A DNA stretch of 7,777 nt from positions 1 to 7,777 of the forward strand of contig JAJYAB010000078.1 in the NCBI GenBank assembly GCA_021779775.1, read 5' to 3'. The notes under the pieces are model-generated. The model had not been told where the DNA came from. It did no database searches and saw only the letters and a program-made list of their open reading frames with translations. How positions within the stretch are numbered: position 1 is the stretch's first letter; each line of letters begins with the position of its first letter. Source of the DNA: Actinomycetes bacterium (GTDB lineage: Bacteria; Actinomycetota; Acidimicrobiia; Acidimicrobiales; UBA8190). The translations under genes were made by a program, and so were the position numbers. Below are positions 1-5,838 of this stretch, in pieces.

Positions 1-1254
1 GTCGAGCAGCCAGGCCAACGCCTTGGCTTTCCGTCGGTCCGAGCGTACCGCGGGCAGCCTCCCATTGCGGTCGAGCGCGGCACGCAGCTCGCTGGCCGAA
101 GCACCGGCCTGCTCCGCCATGGCGGCTACCGCCTCGTCGACCTCGGCGTCAGACACCTCGATCTCCTGCGCGTCGGCCACGGCACGCAGTGCCAGGTCGA
201 CCTGCACCGCGTAGGTCGCCTCGTGACGGAGCTCGGACAGCAGCGCCTGCTCGTCGCGACCCGAGGCATGCAGGAACTGCTCCATGGAGAGCTTCCGGGA
301 CTCCAACCGGTGGCCGAGGTCATGCAGCCGCTCGCGGACCTCGGCATCCACGAGGGACTGCGGGGCCTCCTCTTCCACCAGCCCGACCAGCGCCTGCAGC
401 ACCCGCTCCTGCAGGGTCAACTGGGCCTGGACGACCTTCACCTGACCGATGCGGGCGCGCAGGTCGTCGCGAAGCGCAGCGAGCGTGGAAAGCTCCGAGG
501 CTTCGCTGGCCCAGTCGTCGTCGGCCTCCGGAAGGTGCATCGCCTTCACGTCCTTCACCAGCACCCGCAACGCTGTCTTGGCTACGACACCCTTCGTCCC
601 GGGGACATCCGCCTCGAACTGGAGCACGTCGCCCGCCTTGGCGCCCCGGAGCAGGTCGTCCAGACTTTCGAAGGCCTGGCCGCTACCCACCTCGTACAGG
701 TAGTCGTCGACCTGGAGACCGTCGTCTCCAGCCACCGCGCCGTGCACATCGATGGTGACATGGTCTCCGTCGACAGCCGGCCGGTCCACGTCGACCAACT
801 CCCCCGACTGCGCGCGCAGCCGATCGACCTGGCGCTCCACCTCCTCGTCGGTAGCAGCGAGCGGCGGCACCGTGACGACCAGACCCTGGTAGCCGGGGAC
901 CGACACGGTCGGCCGGACCTCCACGACCGCGTCGAAGACCACCGGGCCGATCTCCTCGCCCGAGGTGATGTCGATCTCCGGTGCGGCAATCGGATCGACC
1001 TCCATATCGACCACCGCCCGGGCGTACAGGTCGGGGAGTGCGTCGCTGAGCGCCTGCTGGCGCAAGGCTCCGGCTCCCCCGAGCCGGGCCTCCAGCACCC
1101 GGCGGGGCACCCGGCCCGGGCGGAAGCCTGGCACTCGCATCCGGCCGGCCAAGCGCTGGGCGGTCACCACCAACGCTTCGTCCACCTCCGCCTCGTCGAT
1201 CTGGATCGACAAGCGAACCCGGTTGCCTTCGATAGTTTCGGCTGTGGCACGCAT
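1..1254 (-). CDS. tig: Trigger factor, ribosome-associated chaperone (3' end beyond left edge)
   Basis: Trigger factor binds near the ribosomal exit tunnel and shields nascent chains, with a peptidyl-prolyl isomerase domain. The visible 418 codons stay open to the left edge, so only the extreme C-terminus is missing. The N-terminal ribosome-binding domain carries the signature loop GFRPGRVPR at residues 43-51, where E. coli Tig has GFRKGKVP. An FKBP-like domain follows at roughly residues 155-245 (DGDHVTIDVHGAV, then YEVGSGQAFESLDDLL). A long charged helical C-terminal arm follows. The start is the ATG at 1252-1254, which begins MRATAETIEG directly in the N-terminal domain. No Shine-Dalgarno sequence precedes it, and a -10-like TACACT lies close by, so translation may be nearly leaderless. 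In many bacteria clpP and clpX lie downstream of tig; that would be off the left edge. The family assignment is secure. Confidence 0.96.
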   Translation of the reverse strand, partial: MRATAETIEGNRVRLSIQIDEAEVDEALVVTAQRLAGRMRVPGFRPGRVPRRVLEARLGGAGALRQQALSDALPDLYARAVVDMEVDPIAAPEIDITSGEEIGPVVFDAVVEVRPTVSVPGYQGLVVTVPPLAATDEEVERQVDRLRAQSGELVDVDRPAVDGDHVTIDVHGAVAGDDGLQVDDYLYEVGSGQAFESLDDLLRGAKAGDVLQFEADVPGTKGVVAKTALRVLVKDVKAMHLPEADDDWASEASELSTLAALRDDLRARIGQVKVVQAQLTLQERVLQALVGLVEEEAPQSLVDAEVRERLHDLGHRLESRKLSMEQFLHASGRDEQALLSELRHEATYAVQVDLALRAVADAQEIEVSDAEVDEAVAAMAEQAGASASELRAALDRNGRLPAVRSDRRKAKALAWLLD

Positions 1255-1265
1255 AAGGATGGTCG

Positions 1266-1271
1266 AGTGTA
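1266..1271 (-). promoter_or_regulatory. Possible -10 element for a near-leaderless tig transcript
   Basis: On the minus strand TACACT fits the TAnnnT -10 pattern and ends 11 nt before the tig ATG. Transcription starting 6-8 nt downstream would leave a leader of only a few bases, which agrees with the missing ribosome-binding site. No good -35 is visible. Just upstream a GC-rich hairpin (GGCCG/CGGCC arms at 1275-1279 and 1284-1288) sits between this site and the stop of the preceding gene, but it has no T-run. Confidence 0.35.
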
Positions 1272-1292
1272 CCGGGCCGCCGACGGCCGCAG

Positions 1293-2105
1293 TCAGATCA
1301 TGAATGCCATGGCGTCGAGCAGTGCCGCACCGAGACGCTCGTCGCCATGGACGGCCACCAGTCCCTCGATGCGCGCCCGGTTGCCGGCGATCCGTCCACA
1401 GGTCAGCCGCCGGAACGTCTCCGACCCGAGGCGCAGCGTCACCGTCGGTGACGTGGACAACACAGAGCCGCCCAGCGTCGCCCTGCCCCCGACCACCACG
1501 ACGTCGATCTGCCGGGGGCTCGGGCCGCCGACGACAAGCCGTACCGATGCGCCGTCAGGGGCTTGCGCCTGCTTGCCGACGACGAACGGCATGGCCGACT
1601 GCAGGCGGTCCAGAGCGATGTCAGCCGCTGGCCCGGCGCCATGACCGGGTCGTCCCGTCGCCTGCCGCGCATCTTGCTCATGCACCCAGCAGTCCATCAC
1701 CCGGACCGCCATGAACTCGCGGTACGGGACCTGGCCGACCGGGCTCCAGCCCACCTCGTCGAACCGCTCGGGACCGAACGAGCGCAGCTGCGCGATGCGC
1801 CCGCGACAGACGTCCACCAGCTCGTCGAGCACGACATCACCCCGAAGCCCTCGCCGGGCAGCGACCCAGGCCTCGTTGGCCGCCCCGACGGGATTACGGA
1901 CGTGGTCGGGGATCTCGGCTGGCCCGTCCGGCGACGGGTCGCCCAACAGCATCCGCTCCGTGCCGATCACGTGGGAGTACACGTCGCGCACCGACCAGCC
2001 CGGACACTCGGTCGGACGGTCCCAGTCGTCGTCGCCCAGCTCCTCACCCAGGCGGGCGAGCGCCATGAACGTGTCTTCGAGCACGCCGACCACCGGTTCG
2101 TCCAT
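1293..2105 (-). CDS. DinB/maleylpyruvate isomerase-fold, probably mycothiol-dependent enzyme
   Basis: A 270-residue protein of the actinobacterial DinB/MDMPI superfamily, whose characterised members are metal-binding, thiol-dependent enzymes such as mycothiol-dependent maleylpyruvate isomerase. The N-terminal four-helix domain shows the typical PTECPGWSVRDVYSHVIGTE segment (residues 31-50), with His45 and Glu50 as likely metal-site residues. The second motif, DCWVHEQDARQATGRPG, supplies another His near mid-protein. The C-terminal half (DGASVRLVVGG onwards) resembles the small SCP2-like C-terminal domain common in these proteins. I chose the ATG at 2103-2105 because GGGAAGGA lies about 7 nt upstream; the frame is open to 2171, but that extension is low-complexity and has no ribosome-binding site. 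The stop lies 38 bp before tig, in the same direction. The substrate cannot be read from sequence, and many family members have no known reaction. Confidence 0.85.
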   Translation of the reverse strand: MDEPVVGVLEDTFMALARLGEELGDDDWDRPTECPGWSVRDVYSHVIGTERMLLGDPSPDGPAEIPDHVRNPVGAANEAWVAARRGLRGDVVLDELVDVCRGRIAQLRSFGPERFDEVGWSPVGQVPYREFMAVRVMDCWVHEQDARQATGRPGHGAGPAADIALDRLQSAMPFVVGKQAQAPDGASVRLVVGGPSPRQIDVVVVGGRATLGGSVLSTSPTVTLRLGSETFRRLTCGRIAGNRARIEGLVAVHGDERLGAALLDAMAFMI

Positions 2106-2122
2106 GTCGTCCTTCCCTCGCT

Positions 2123-2136
2123 GGCCAGCACTGGCC
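2123..2136. repeat. Inverted repeat upstream of the DinB/MDMPI gene
   Basis: GGCCAG and CTGGCC arms are separated by 2 bp, centred about 24 bp upstream of the ATG at 2105 and next to its ribosome-binding site. It could be a small leader hairpin or an operator. There is no independent evidence of function. Confidence 0.3.
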
Positions 2137-2202
2137 GGAGCGGGCAACGGCTGCTCCCGGCCATCCGCCACCCTCAGGCACCAGAAGGGTAGCCTTCCCC
2201 AA

Positions 2203-2253
2203 TCCCAGAGGCTGGGTCCCAGACCATGAGTCCCAGAGGCTGGCAGAGGCTGG
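2203..2253. repeat. Short direct repeats in the divergent intergenic region
   Basis: TCCCAGAGGCTGG occurs at 2203-2215 and 2231-2243, followed immediately by a third partial copy, CAGAGGCTGG, at 2244-2253. They lie between the two divergently transcribed genes, just upstream of the zinc-ribbon gene. Repeated sites here could bind a regulator or be a small slippage expansion. I see no clear promoter hexamers in 2106-2266. Confidence 0.5.
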
Positions 2254-2278
2254 GGCGGAGCAGAGCGAGGAGGGCGAC

Positions 2279-2431
2279 GTGGCTTCGTACGACGGCTACT
2301 GCGTCAAGTGCCGCGAGAAGCGGCAGTTCGAAGGGCAAGAGGTCGAGCTGGCCAATGGAAGGCGTGCCGCGCAGGGGACATGTCCGACGTGCGGCACCAA
2401 GATGAACCGGATCCTCGGCAAGCAGAAATAG
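2279..2431 (+). CDS. Small zinc-ribbon-like protein, DUF5679 type
   Basis: A 50-residue protein starting at GTG, with a strong GAGGAGGG ribosome-binding site at 2267-2274. It has two Cys pairs, CVKC at residues 8-11 and CPTCGTK at 35-41, with a conserved-looking core between them (NGRRAAQGTC). This matches the layout I remember for DUF5679 proteins: YCVKC, a basic stretch, NGRxAxxGxCPxCGTKMxRI. The four cysteines very likely bind one zinc ion. The function is unknown; zinc ribbons this small often bind nucleic acid or ribosomes, but that is only a family-level possibility. It is transcribed divergently from the DinB/MDMPI gene and convergently with the phosphatase gene. It is easily missed because it is short and starts with GTG. 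Confidence 0.85.
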   Translation: MASYDGYCVKCREKRQFEGQEVELANGRRAAQGTCPTCGTKMNRILGKQK

Positions 2432-2455
2432 CTCGGCGGCGAGCCGCTGGCCGAG
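2432..2455 (+). terminator. Possible hairpin after the DUF5679 gene
   Basis: CTCGGC at 2432-2437 can pair with GCCGAG at 2450-2455, directly after the TAG stop, with an alternative small CGGC/GCCG stem inside. There is no T-run. It sits in the 65-bp gap between convergent genes, where a terminator is expected, but the structure is modest. Confidence 0.3.
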
Positions 2456-2496
2456 GCAGGAGAGCGACGACCCACACAGCCGGCTCGGCCACGGCG

Positions 2497-3441
2497 TCAC
2501 CGGCCTGCCAATGCGTCGAGCAGGGCCCCTTCGCGCAGCCCCCAATCACTGACGATGTAGCGCTCGATATCGAGCTGGCGAGCCACTTCGGCAAGCACTG
2601 CCGCCCCGACGGCGATGACGGGGGCTCTGCGAGCCGGCATCCCGGGCAGCACCATCCGTTGCGCCAGGGTCATCGGGGCGAGGCGTGCCGCCAGCTGCTC
2701 CACTTGGGCTGCCGGGAGCTCCACCTGGTTGACCTCGCCGGAACCTGTCGCACCCCGGCACTTCCCAGCCGTGGCCAGCCGGCCCAACGCCCGGGCCGTC
2801 CCGCCGCTGAGCAATGCCCGACGGCTGATCCCGGGGTACTCGGCCACCAGGCACCGGGCGGCCCCCACGGCCGCTGCTGTCCGGCGCTGCACCGCCCGCA
2901 GCTCGGCCGCCGACAAGGGGTCACCGAGGTGCAGCTCGCCGCGGAGCCGGGTGGCACCCACCGGCACGCTTGTCGCCACGTGCAGGCTCCGCTCGTCCCC
3001 GACCGCCAGCTCGAGGCTTCCTCCTCCGAGGTCGAGGCCGAGCGTAGGACCCGGAGGCGTCCAGACACCGGCACGCTGCCCGACGAAACACAGGCGGGCC
3101 TCCTCCTGGCCATCGAGGACACGCACCGGGGCTCCGATCACACGCTCCAAGCGGCACACCACATCTTGACCGTTGGCAGCATCACGTAGGGCGGCGGTGG
3201 CCAAGGCAACCGTGACCTCGGGCATTACCCCGTCGAGCCTGCTGCGGAGCCGGCGAACCGCCACGACGGCCGCAGCGGCGCGATCGGGCGGTATGGACCC
3301 GTGCTCACCCACCGACCCTCCGAGGTTCAACAGCGCACGGCGTCGCAGCACCGGTCGGAGTGACTGGTCAGGCCCGGCGTCGCACACGAGCAGGTGAAAC
3401 GAGCTGCTCCCCAAATCCCAGACCGCGACACGCACCGGCAT
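2497..3441 (-). CDS. Ppx/GppA family phosphatase (exopolyphosphatase-like), short form
   Basis: A 314-residue member of the Ppx/GppA family, ASKHA-fold enzymes that hydrolyse inorganic polyphosphate or the 5'-phosphate of pppGpp. All core motifs are present: the first phosphate-binding loop DLGSSSFHLLV (residues 9-19), ALATAALRDAANG (79-91), DGQEEARL (110-117) with the glutamate expected to be catalytic, the second glycine loop LDLGGGSLEL (136-145), the later SGGTAR, and SDWGLREGALL near the end. The length matches the short actinobacterial form without the C-terminal HD-like domain of E. coli Ppx. The ATG start is in the right place for the N-terminal beta strand, but only a weak GGGGCGG lies upstream. 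Ppx versus GppA activity cannot be decided from sequence. It converges with the DUF5679 gene and lies 90 bp downstream of the small membrane-protein gene in the same direction. Confidence 0.93.
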   Translation of the reverse strand: MPVRVAVWDLGSSSFHLLVCDAGPDQSLRPVLRRRALLNLGGSVGEHGSIPPDRAAAAVVAVRRLRSRLDGVMPEVTVALATAALRDAANGQDVVCRLERVIGAPVRVLDGQEEARLCFVGQRAGVWTPPGPTLGLDLGGGSLELAVGDERSLHVATSVPVGATRLRGELHLGDPLSAAELRAVQRRTAAAVGAARCLVAEYPGISRRALLSGGTARALGRLATAGKCRGATGSGEVNQVELPAAQVEQLAARLAPMTLAQRMVLPGMPARRAPVIAVGAAVLAEVARQLDIERYIVSDWGLREGALLDALAGR

Positions 3442-3531
3442 CGCAGGCGACGGTAGCCGCCCCTGTCACCCGCCCCAGCCGTGCCCGGCGGTCGACCCCT
3501 GCTCGGACCGGTCGGGCGGGCGCTGCGGGCG

Positions 3532-3795
3532 TCAGCGGTTGACGAGGCGGGGACCGAACGCCGGATGATCTCGCATGCTACGCAGGGGGTCGGCGAAGGC
3601 TGCATGCTGCGGGAACGCGACGACGACACCGCCGCCTGCAGCCGGACCCCGGACGATACGGACCGTGGCCCGAGGATCTGCCGCAGGGACCGGGGCCGGA
3701 CATGCCACCGGCACCCGTCGAGCGACCAGCCTGGCGGTGGTCAGCACCCCTGCCGCGAGTAGGACAACCGTCACCGAGACCGCCAGATCGACCAT
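3532..3795 (-). CDS. Small single-pass membrane protein of unknown function
   Basis: An 87-residue protein with one hydrophobic segment at about residues 3-24 (VDLAVSVTVVLLAAGVLTTA), then a basic stop (RLVARR) and an Ala/Pro-rich tail with no domain I recognise. The ATG at 3793-3795 is chosen because AAGGAGGTG, nearly a perfect Shine-Dalgarno sequence, lies about 7 nt upstream; the open frame reaches 3861 without such support. The basic residues after the helix suggest an N-out, C-in anchor. The 90-bp gap to the phosphatase gene, same strand, allows co-transcription. It could be a lineage-specific gene. The frame call rests on the ribosome-binding site and the clean hydrophobic segment. Confidence 0.65.
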   Translation of the reverse strand: MVDLAVSVTVVLLAAGVLTTARLVARRVPVACPAPVPAADPRATVRIVRGPAAGGGVVVAFPQHAAFADPLRSMRDHPAFGPRLVNR

Positions 3796-3901
3796 CGCAC
3801 GCACCTCCTTCGACCGTCCCGCCCCGGATAGCTCTCCACTCGGTATCGGCACACCACCCACCCAGCAGTAGCGCGAACGCTCCCGAGTCCCTGGGCTCCA
3901 G

Positions 3902-3907
3902 TACGCT
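3902..3907 (+). promoter_or_regulatory. Possible -10 of the tRNA-Pro promoter
   Basis: TACGCT fits TAnnnT and ends 11 nt before the first base of tRNA-Pro, a plausible distance for a short 5' leader. No convincing -35 is seen around 3879-3885. Position is the main support. Confidence 0.3.
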
Positions 3908-3918
3908 GGTCGTCTTCA

Positions 3919-3992
3919 CGGGGAGTAGCGCAGCTTGGCAGCGCACCTGCTTTGGGTGCAGGAGGTCGGGGGTTCAAATCCCCCCTCCCCGA
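3919..3992 (+). tRNA. tRNA-Pro (anticodon UGG)
   Basis: A complete cloverleaf can be drawn. The acceptor CGGGGAG (3919-3925) pairs with CTCCCCG (3985-3991), and the discriminator is A3992. The anticodon stem CCTGC/GCAGG encloses loop TTTGGGT, with anticodon TGG at 3953-3955. The T-arm is GGGGG-TTCAAAT-CCCCC (3968-3984). The 3' CCA is not encoded (the sequence continues CCG), so it must be added by CCA transferase. UGG reads CCA and CCG proline codons and, by wobble, others. Confidence 0.97.
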
Positions 3993-4046
3993 CCGAGAGG
4001 CCTTCACGAGCTCGTCATGTCGGGGAGCCGGTCGCACGACGTCGAC

Positions 4047-4052
4047 TAGCCT
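4047..4052 (+). promoter_or_regulatory. Possible -10 upstream of tRNA-Gly
   Basis: TAGCCT fits the TAnnnT pattern 10 nt before the tRNA-Gly start. It is flanked by a repeated GTCGAC (4041-4046 and just before the tRNA). There is no clear -35. The gap between the tRNAs is only 70 bp, so co-transcription from the tRNA-Pro promoter is an equally good explanation. Confidence 0.25.
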
Positions 4053-4062
4053 CGGCGTCGAC

Positions 4063-4133
4063 GCGGGCGTAGCTCAATGGCAGAGTCCCAGCCTTCCAAG
4101 CTGGTCATGCGGGTTCGATTCCCGTCGCCCGCT
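4063..4133 (+). tRNA. tRNA-Gly (anticodon UCC)
   Basis: The acceptor GCGGGCG (4063-4069) pairs with CGCCCGC (4126-4132), and the discriminator is T4133. The anticodon stem CCAGC/GCTGG (4088-4092, 4100-4104) holds loop CTTCCAA with anticodon TCC at 4095-4097. The T-arm is GCGGG-TTCGATT-CCCGT (4109-4125). The 3' CCA is not encoded. The gene borders the toxin-antitoxin stretch, and part of its T-arm is repeated in inverted orientation just downstream. Confidence 0.97.
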
Positions 4134-4152
4134 CTCGAAATTTGGTGCTGGA

Positions 4153-4205
4153 GCTGCCGGTCAGGGCATCAGCGGAAGGCGAGAGACAACGGGAATCGAA
4201 CCGGA
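4153..4205. repeat. Degenerate element downstream of toxin 1 (copy 1), with tRNA T-arm-like end
   Basis: This segment matches 5033-5085 at both ends. It shares the exact block GGTCAGGGC near its left end, and GGGA.TCGA followed by CCGGA at its right end, with a diverged middle. Each copy lies just past the stop of a PIN-toxin gene, as read on the minus strand. Within this copy, 4189-4202 is the exact reverse complement of 4112-4125 in the tRNA-Gly T-arm (14 bp). It may be a tRNA-derived fragment or attachment-site relic. The remaining stretch 4206-4285 shows no gene or clear structure to me. Confidence 0.5.
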
Positions 4206-4285
4206 CGGGCTCTCCCGGTCGCCTTCAACTCCGGAGTGCACGGCGAGTGCTGTGACCCGATGCACCGTGTCGTCGTGAGGCGCGC

Positions 4286-4675
4286 CTACAACACTCGCAC
4301 GACGCACATCAACCCGGGCGCGCCAGCCAGCCGGCCGTCAGCCGTCAGCAGCTCGCATCCCAGGCCTTCGGCAAGGCCGACATACGCCGCGTCGTACGCC
4401 GTGACGTTCGCACGCAAGTCGTAGGCACGGCGCATGAACGGCAGGGTCGGGTAGCGGTCCAGGCTCAGTGCCTCGAGGTCAGCGATCGCTGCGGCGAACC
4501 GCTGGTCGGAGATGGTTCCGGCCAGCCATCGCTTGCGCAGGACTGCGACGGTTTCCACGTCGACCAGGTCGGGAGCGGCAACGTCCCCGGCGATTCGTAC
4601 CTCGCCACGAGCTCGTCGGCCGTCGACACCGTCGTCTCCCACCACGTTCGCGAGCACGGACGCGTCGATGACCAT
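4286..4675 (-). CDS. vapC: VapC-type PIN-domain ribonuclease toxin (module 1)
   Basis: A 129-residue PIN-domain protein, the standard VapC size. VapC toxins are Mg2+-dependent endoribonucleases that cut tRNA or rRNA and are held inactive by the cognate VapB. The acidic residues fit: Asp4 in MVIDASVLAN, Glu41 in DLVDVETVAVLRK, Asp95 in TAYDAAYVGLAE, and Asp113 in LLTADGRL. The active site therefore looks intact. I place the start at the ATG 4673-4675, which overlaps the antitoxin stop as TGATG. A TTG one codon upstream (4676-4678) is possible. The overlap implies translational coupling and an antitoxin-first operon. The RNA target cannot be predicted here. Confidence 0.93.
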   Translation of the reverse strand: MVIDASVLANVVGDDGVDGRRARGEVRIAGDVAAPDLVDVETVAVLRKRWLAGTISDQRFAAAIADLEALSLDRYPTLPFMRRAYDLRANVTAYDAAYVGLAEGLGCELLTADGRLAGAPGLMCVVRVL

Positions 4676-4905
4676 CAACGGTTCGTCCGCTCCTCTGCAA
4701 GGTCCACGGCGGCTTGCCCGAGCCCGACACGCCCACCGCGGTGTCGCTCGATGCGATCGAGCACCTCGTCGAGGCTCGGCTTCTCGGCCAGGCGCTTCAG
4801 CTCGGCGGTGAGATACTGCTGGAGAGACTGGCCGCGCCGCCCGGCCCGCCGCTGAAGCGCAGCGTGGACATCGGGTGGGAGATCACGAACGAGCACGTTT
4901 GCCAT
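4675..4905 (-). CDS. vapB: Ribbon-helix-helix antitoxin, FitA/VapB-like (module 1)
   Basis: A 76-residue antitoxin. The N-terminal ribbon-helix-helix DNA-binding domain reads VLVRDLPPDVHAALQRRAGR (residues 4-23), then a turn GQS and helix LQQYLTAELKRLAE. This is the FitA-like arrangement, in which the first strand contacts operator DNA as a dimer. The C-terminal tail (about residues 44-76, Arg/Glu-rich) should wrap the PIN toxin and block its active site. The ATG at 4903-4905 follows a well-formed promoter by only a few bases, so the transcript has a very short leader. Family knowledge predicts autorepression by the toxin-antitoxin complex at the palindrome in that promoter. Confidence 0.92.
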   Translation of the reverse strand: MANVLVRDLPPDVHAALQRRAGRRGQSLQQYLTAELKRLAEKPSLDEVLDRIERHRGGRVGLGQAAVDLAEERTNR

Positions 4906-4911
4906 GCTTGC

Positions 4912-4941
4912 ATTATGATATCACATTGGGTCCCGGGTCAA
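4912..4941 (-). promoter_or_regulatory. Promoter and palindromic operator of TA module 1
   Basis: On the minus strand, -35 TTGACC (4936-4941) and -10 CATAAT (4912-4917) are separated by 18 bp. The 8-bp perfect palindrome TGATATCA at 4916-4923 overlaps the upstream edge of the -10, an ideal place for repression by a ribbon-helix-helix dimer. The A/T-rich patch stands out sharply from the GC-rich surroundings. Transcription would begin only a few bases before the antitoxin ATG. Confidence 0.65.
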
Positions 4942-4978
4942 GCCGTCTCGCGGGACGAGGACGAGCAGACGACCACGG

Positions 4979-5018
4979 AGCTCGCTCGGGTTCGCATAAC
5001 GACAACACGACAGCTCTC
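4979..5018. repeat. 40-bp direct repeat, copy A
   Basis: This 40-bp sequence is 36/40 identical, without gaps, to 6131-6170 in the same orientation. Both copies contain CTCGGGTTCG and ATAACGACAACAC, and both end CAGCTCTC. The two copies bracket about 1.1 kb holding TA module 2 and the VapC remnant. It lies in the 180-bp gap between the module 1 promoter and the end of toxin 2. Its function is unknown: recombination junction, regulatory element or small mobile relic. Confidence 0.7.
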
Positions 5019-5032
5019 GCGATTCAGAGGTC

Positions 5033-5085
5033 GCCGCTGGTCAGGGCGTCACAGGGGCCGGCAGTCGATGGGATTCGAGTCCGGA
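5033..5085. repeat. Degenerate element downstream of toxin 2 (copy 2)
   Basis: Partner of 4153-4205, sharing GGTCAGGGC (5039-5047) and a GGGATTCGA..CCGGA right end that abuts the toxin 2 stop. GGATTCGAGTCC resembles a tRNA T-loop, but no T-stem or acceptor can be completed, so it is at most a tRNA-derived relic. Together with copy A it fills most of 4979-5085. Confidence 0.5.
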
Positions 5086-5538
5086 TCAGCCCAGGGGCGC
5101 CTCGTACAGCGGGAAGCCGAGATCCTCGGCCGCGCTGGCCTGGCGAGCATCCCGGGTCAGGAGCACGACGACGTCGTCGCTGGCGTTCGCGAGGAGCTGC
5201 GCTGCGGCCAGGTGGATCGCATCGAGCGTCCGGACCGGAGCATGCAGGACGATCGACCGTGCCCGAGCCAGGGTCTCGGTGGCAATGGGCACCACACCGA
5301 TCGGTCCGTTGTCAGCGGTATGGTCGGCGTACGCGTCGAGGCGCTCAGCGACACCGGGCTCGTCGATGCGGCCGTCGCGCCTGGCGCGCGCCAGCAGGCT
5401 CGCGAGCTCCACGTCGGTGAGCTCGCAGACCACGACGGGATCTCGACCGCCGAAGACGACCTCCGCGATCCACGATCCGTCGGCGTCGTCGCCCAGATAG
5501 GCACTCCCGACCGCGCTCGTGTCGGCGAAGACGATCAC
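5086..5538 (-). CDS. vapC: VapC-type PIN-domain ribonuclease toxin (module 2)
   Basis: A 150-residue PIN-domain protein, predicted to be an Mg2+-dependent endoribonuclease toxin. The conserved acidic residues are all present: Asp6 in VFADTSAVGSAYL, Glu44 in CELTDVELASLLARAR, Asp106 in RTLDAIHLAAAQLL, and Asp130 in LLTRDARQ. It belongs to a different subfamily from toxin 1 (the TLDAIHLA form, with little similarity outside the catalytic motifs), so the two modules were probably acquired separately rather than duplicated in place. The start is GTG at 5536-5538, overlapping the antitoxin stop as GTGA, which couples translation. Confidence 0.93.
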   Translation of the reverse strand: MIVFADTSAVGSAYLGDDADGSWIAEVVFGGRDPVVVCELTDVELASLLARARRDGRIDEPGVAERLDAYADHTADNGPIGVVPIATETLARARSIVLHAPVRTLDAIHLAAAQLLANASDDVVVLLTRDARQASAAEDLGFPLYEAPLG

Positions 5539-5831
5539 CGCTCGTCGCGTTCTCCGCTCACCAGCTCAGCGGCGTACCCGGCTGGCGTCGCAACCGCCGT
5601 CTCCAGCTTCAGGTTCCACCGGTGGGGCCGGCCGGCTGGCGCTCCCCGCGATGCGAGCCGTCCGTCGGCGACAGCCGCAGCTTTCCAGATCTGACGCGGC
5701 GATCCCGGTCCCACCACCGCAACCCGAAGGAGACGGTTCACGTAGGAATTGACAGACTCACCTGCTCGTCCGGCTTGGCGCTTGAGGGCGTCAGCCAACT
5801 CATCCTCCACCCGAGTGATGATCTGCTTCAC
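5535..5831 (-). CDS. vapB: Ribbon-helix-helix antitoxin (module 2)
   Basis: A 98-residue antitoxin. Its N-terminal ribbon-helix-helix domain reads strand KQIITRV (residues 2-8), helix EDELADALKRQAGRA (9-23), turn GES, helix VNSYVNRLLRVAV (27-39). The C-terminal half (to residue 98) is longer than in module 1 and should be the toxin-binding region. It starts at a GTG (5829-5831) only 7 nt after a good -10 box, so the mRNA is probably leaderless. It overlaps the toxin gene by 4 bp. Autoregulation through the direct repeats in its promoter is expected from the family. Confidence 0.87.
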   Translation of the reverse strand: MKQIITRVEDELADALKRQAGRAGESVNSYVNRLLRVAVVGPGSPRQIWKAAAVADGRLASRGAPAGRPHRWNLKLETAVATPAGYAAELVSGERDER

Positions 5832-5838
5832 GACGCCG

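Noticed and set aside
223..1644. Long plus-strand open frame of 473 codons
   Set aside because: It is antisense to tig and the DinB/MDMPI gene, both with clear family motifs, and its translation has no recognisable domain. It is a GC-rich shadow.
3771..4037. Minus-strand open frame across tRNA-Pro
   Set aside because: Its sequence (GDLNPRPPAPKAG...) is the familiar artefact of translating the antisense strand of a tRNA.
4979..5018. Fragment of tmRNA: one frame reads HNDNTTALA, and in copy B NNDNTAALS, like a proteolysis tag
   Set aside because: No tRNA-like domain, no 5' partner strand and no stop codon after the tag-like residues can be found near either copy. The resemblance is probably chance, though a search of the genome's ssrA gene would settle it.
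5060..5095. A further tRNA gene suggested by GGATTCGAGTCC
   Set aside because: The T-stem does not pair, and no acceptor, D-arm or anticodon arm can be built around it.
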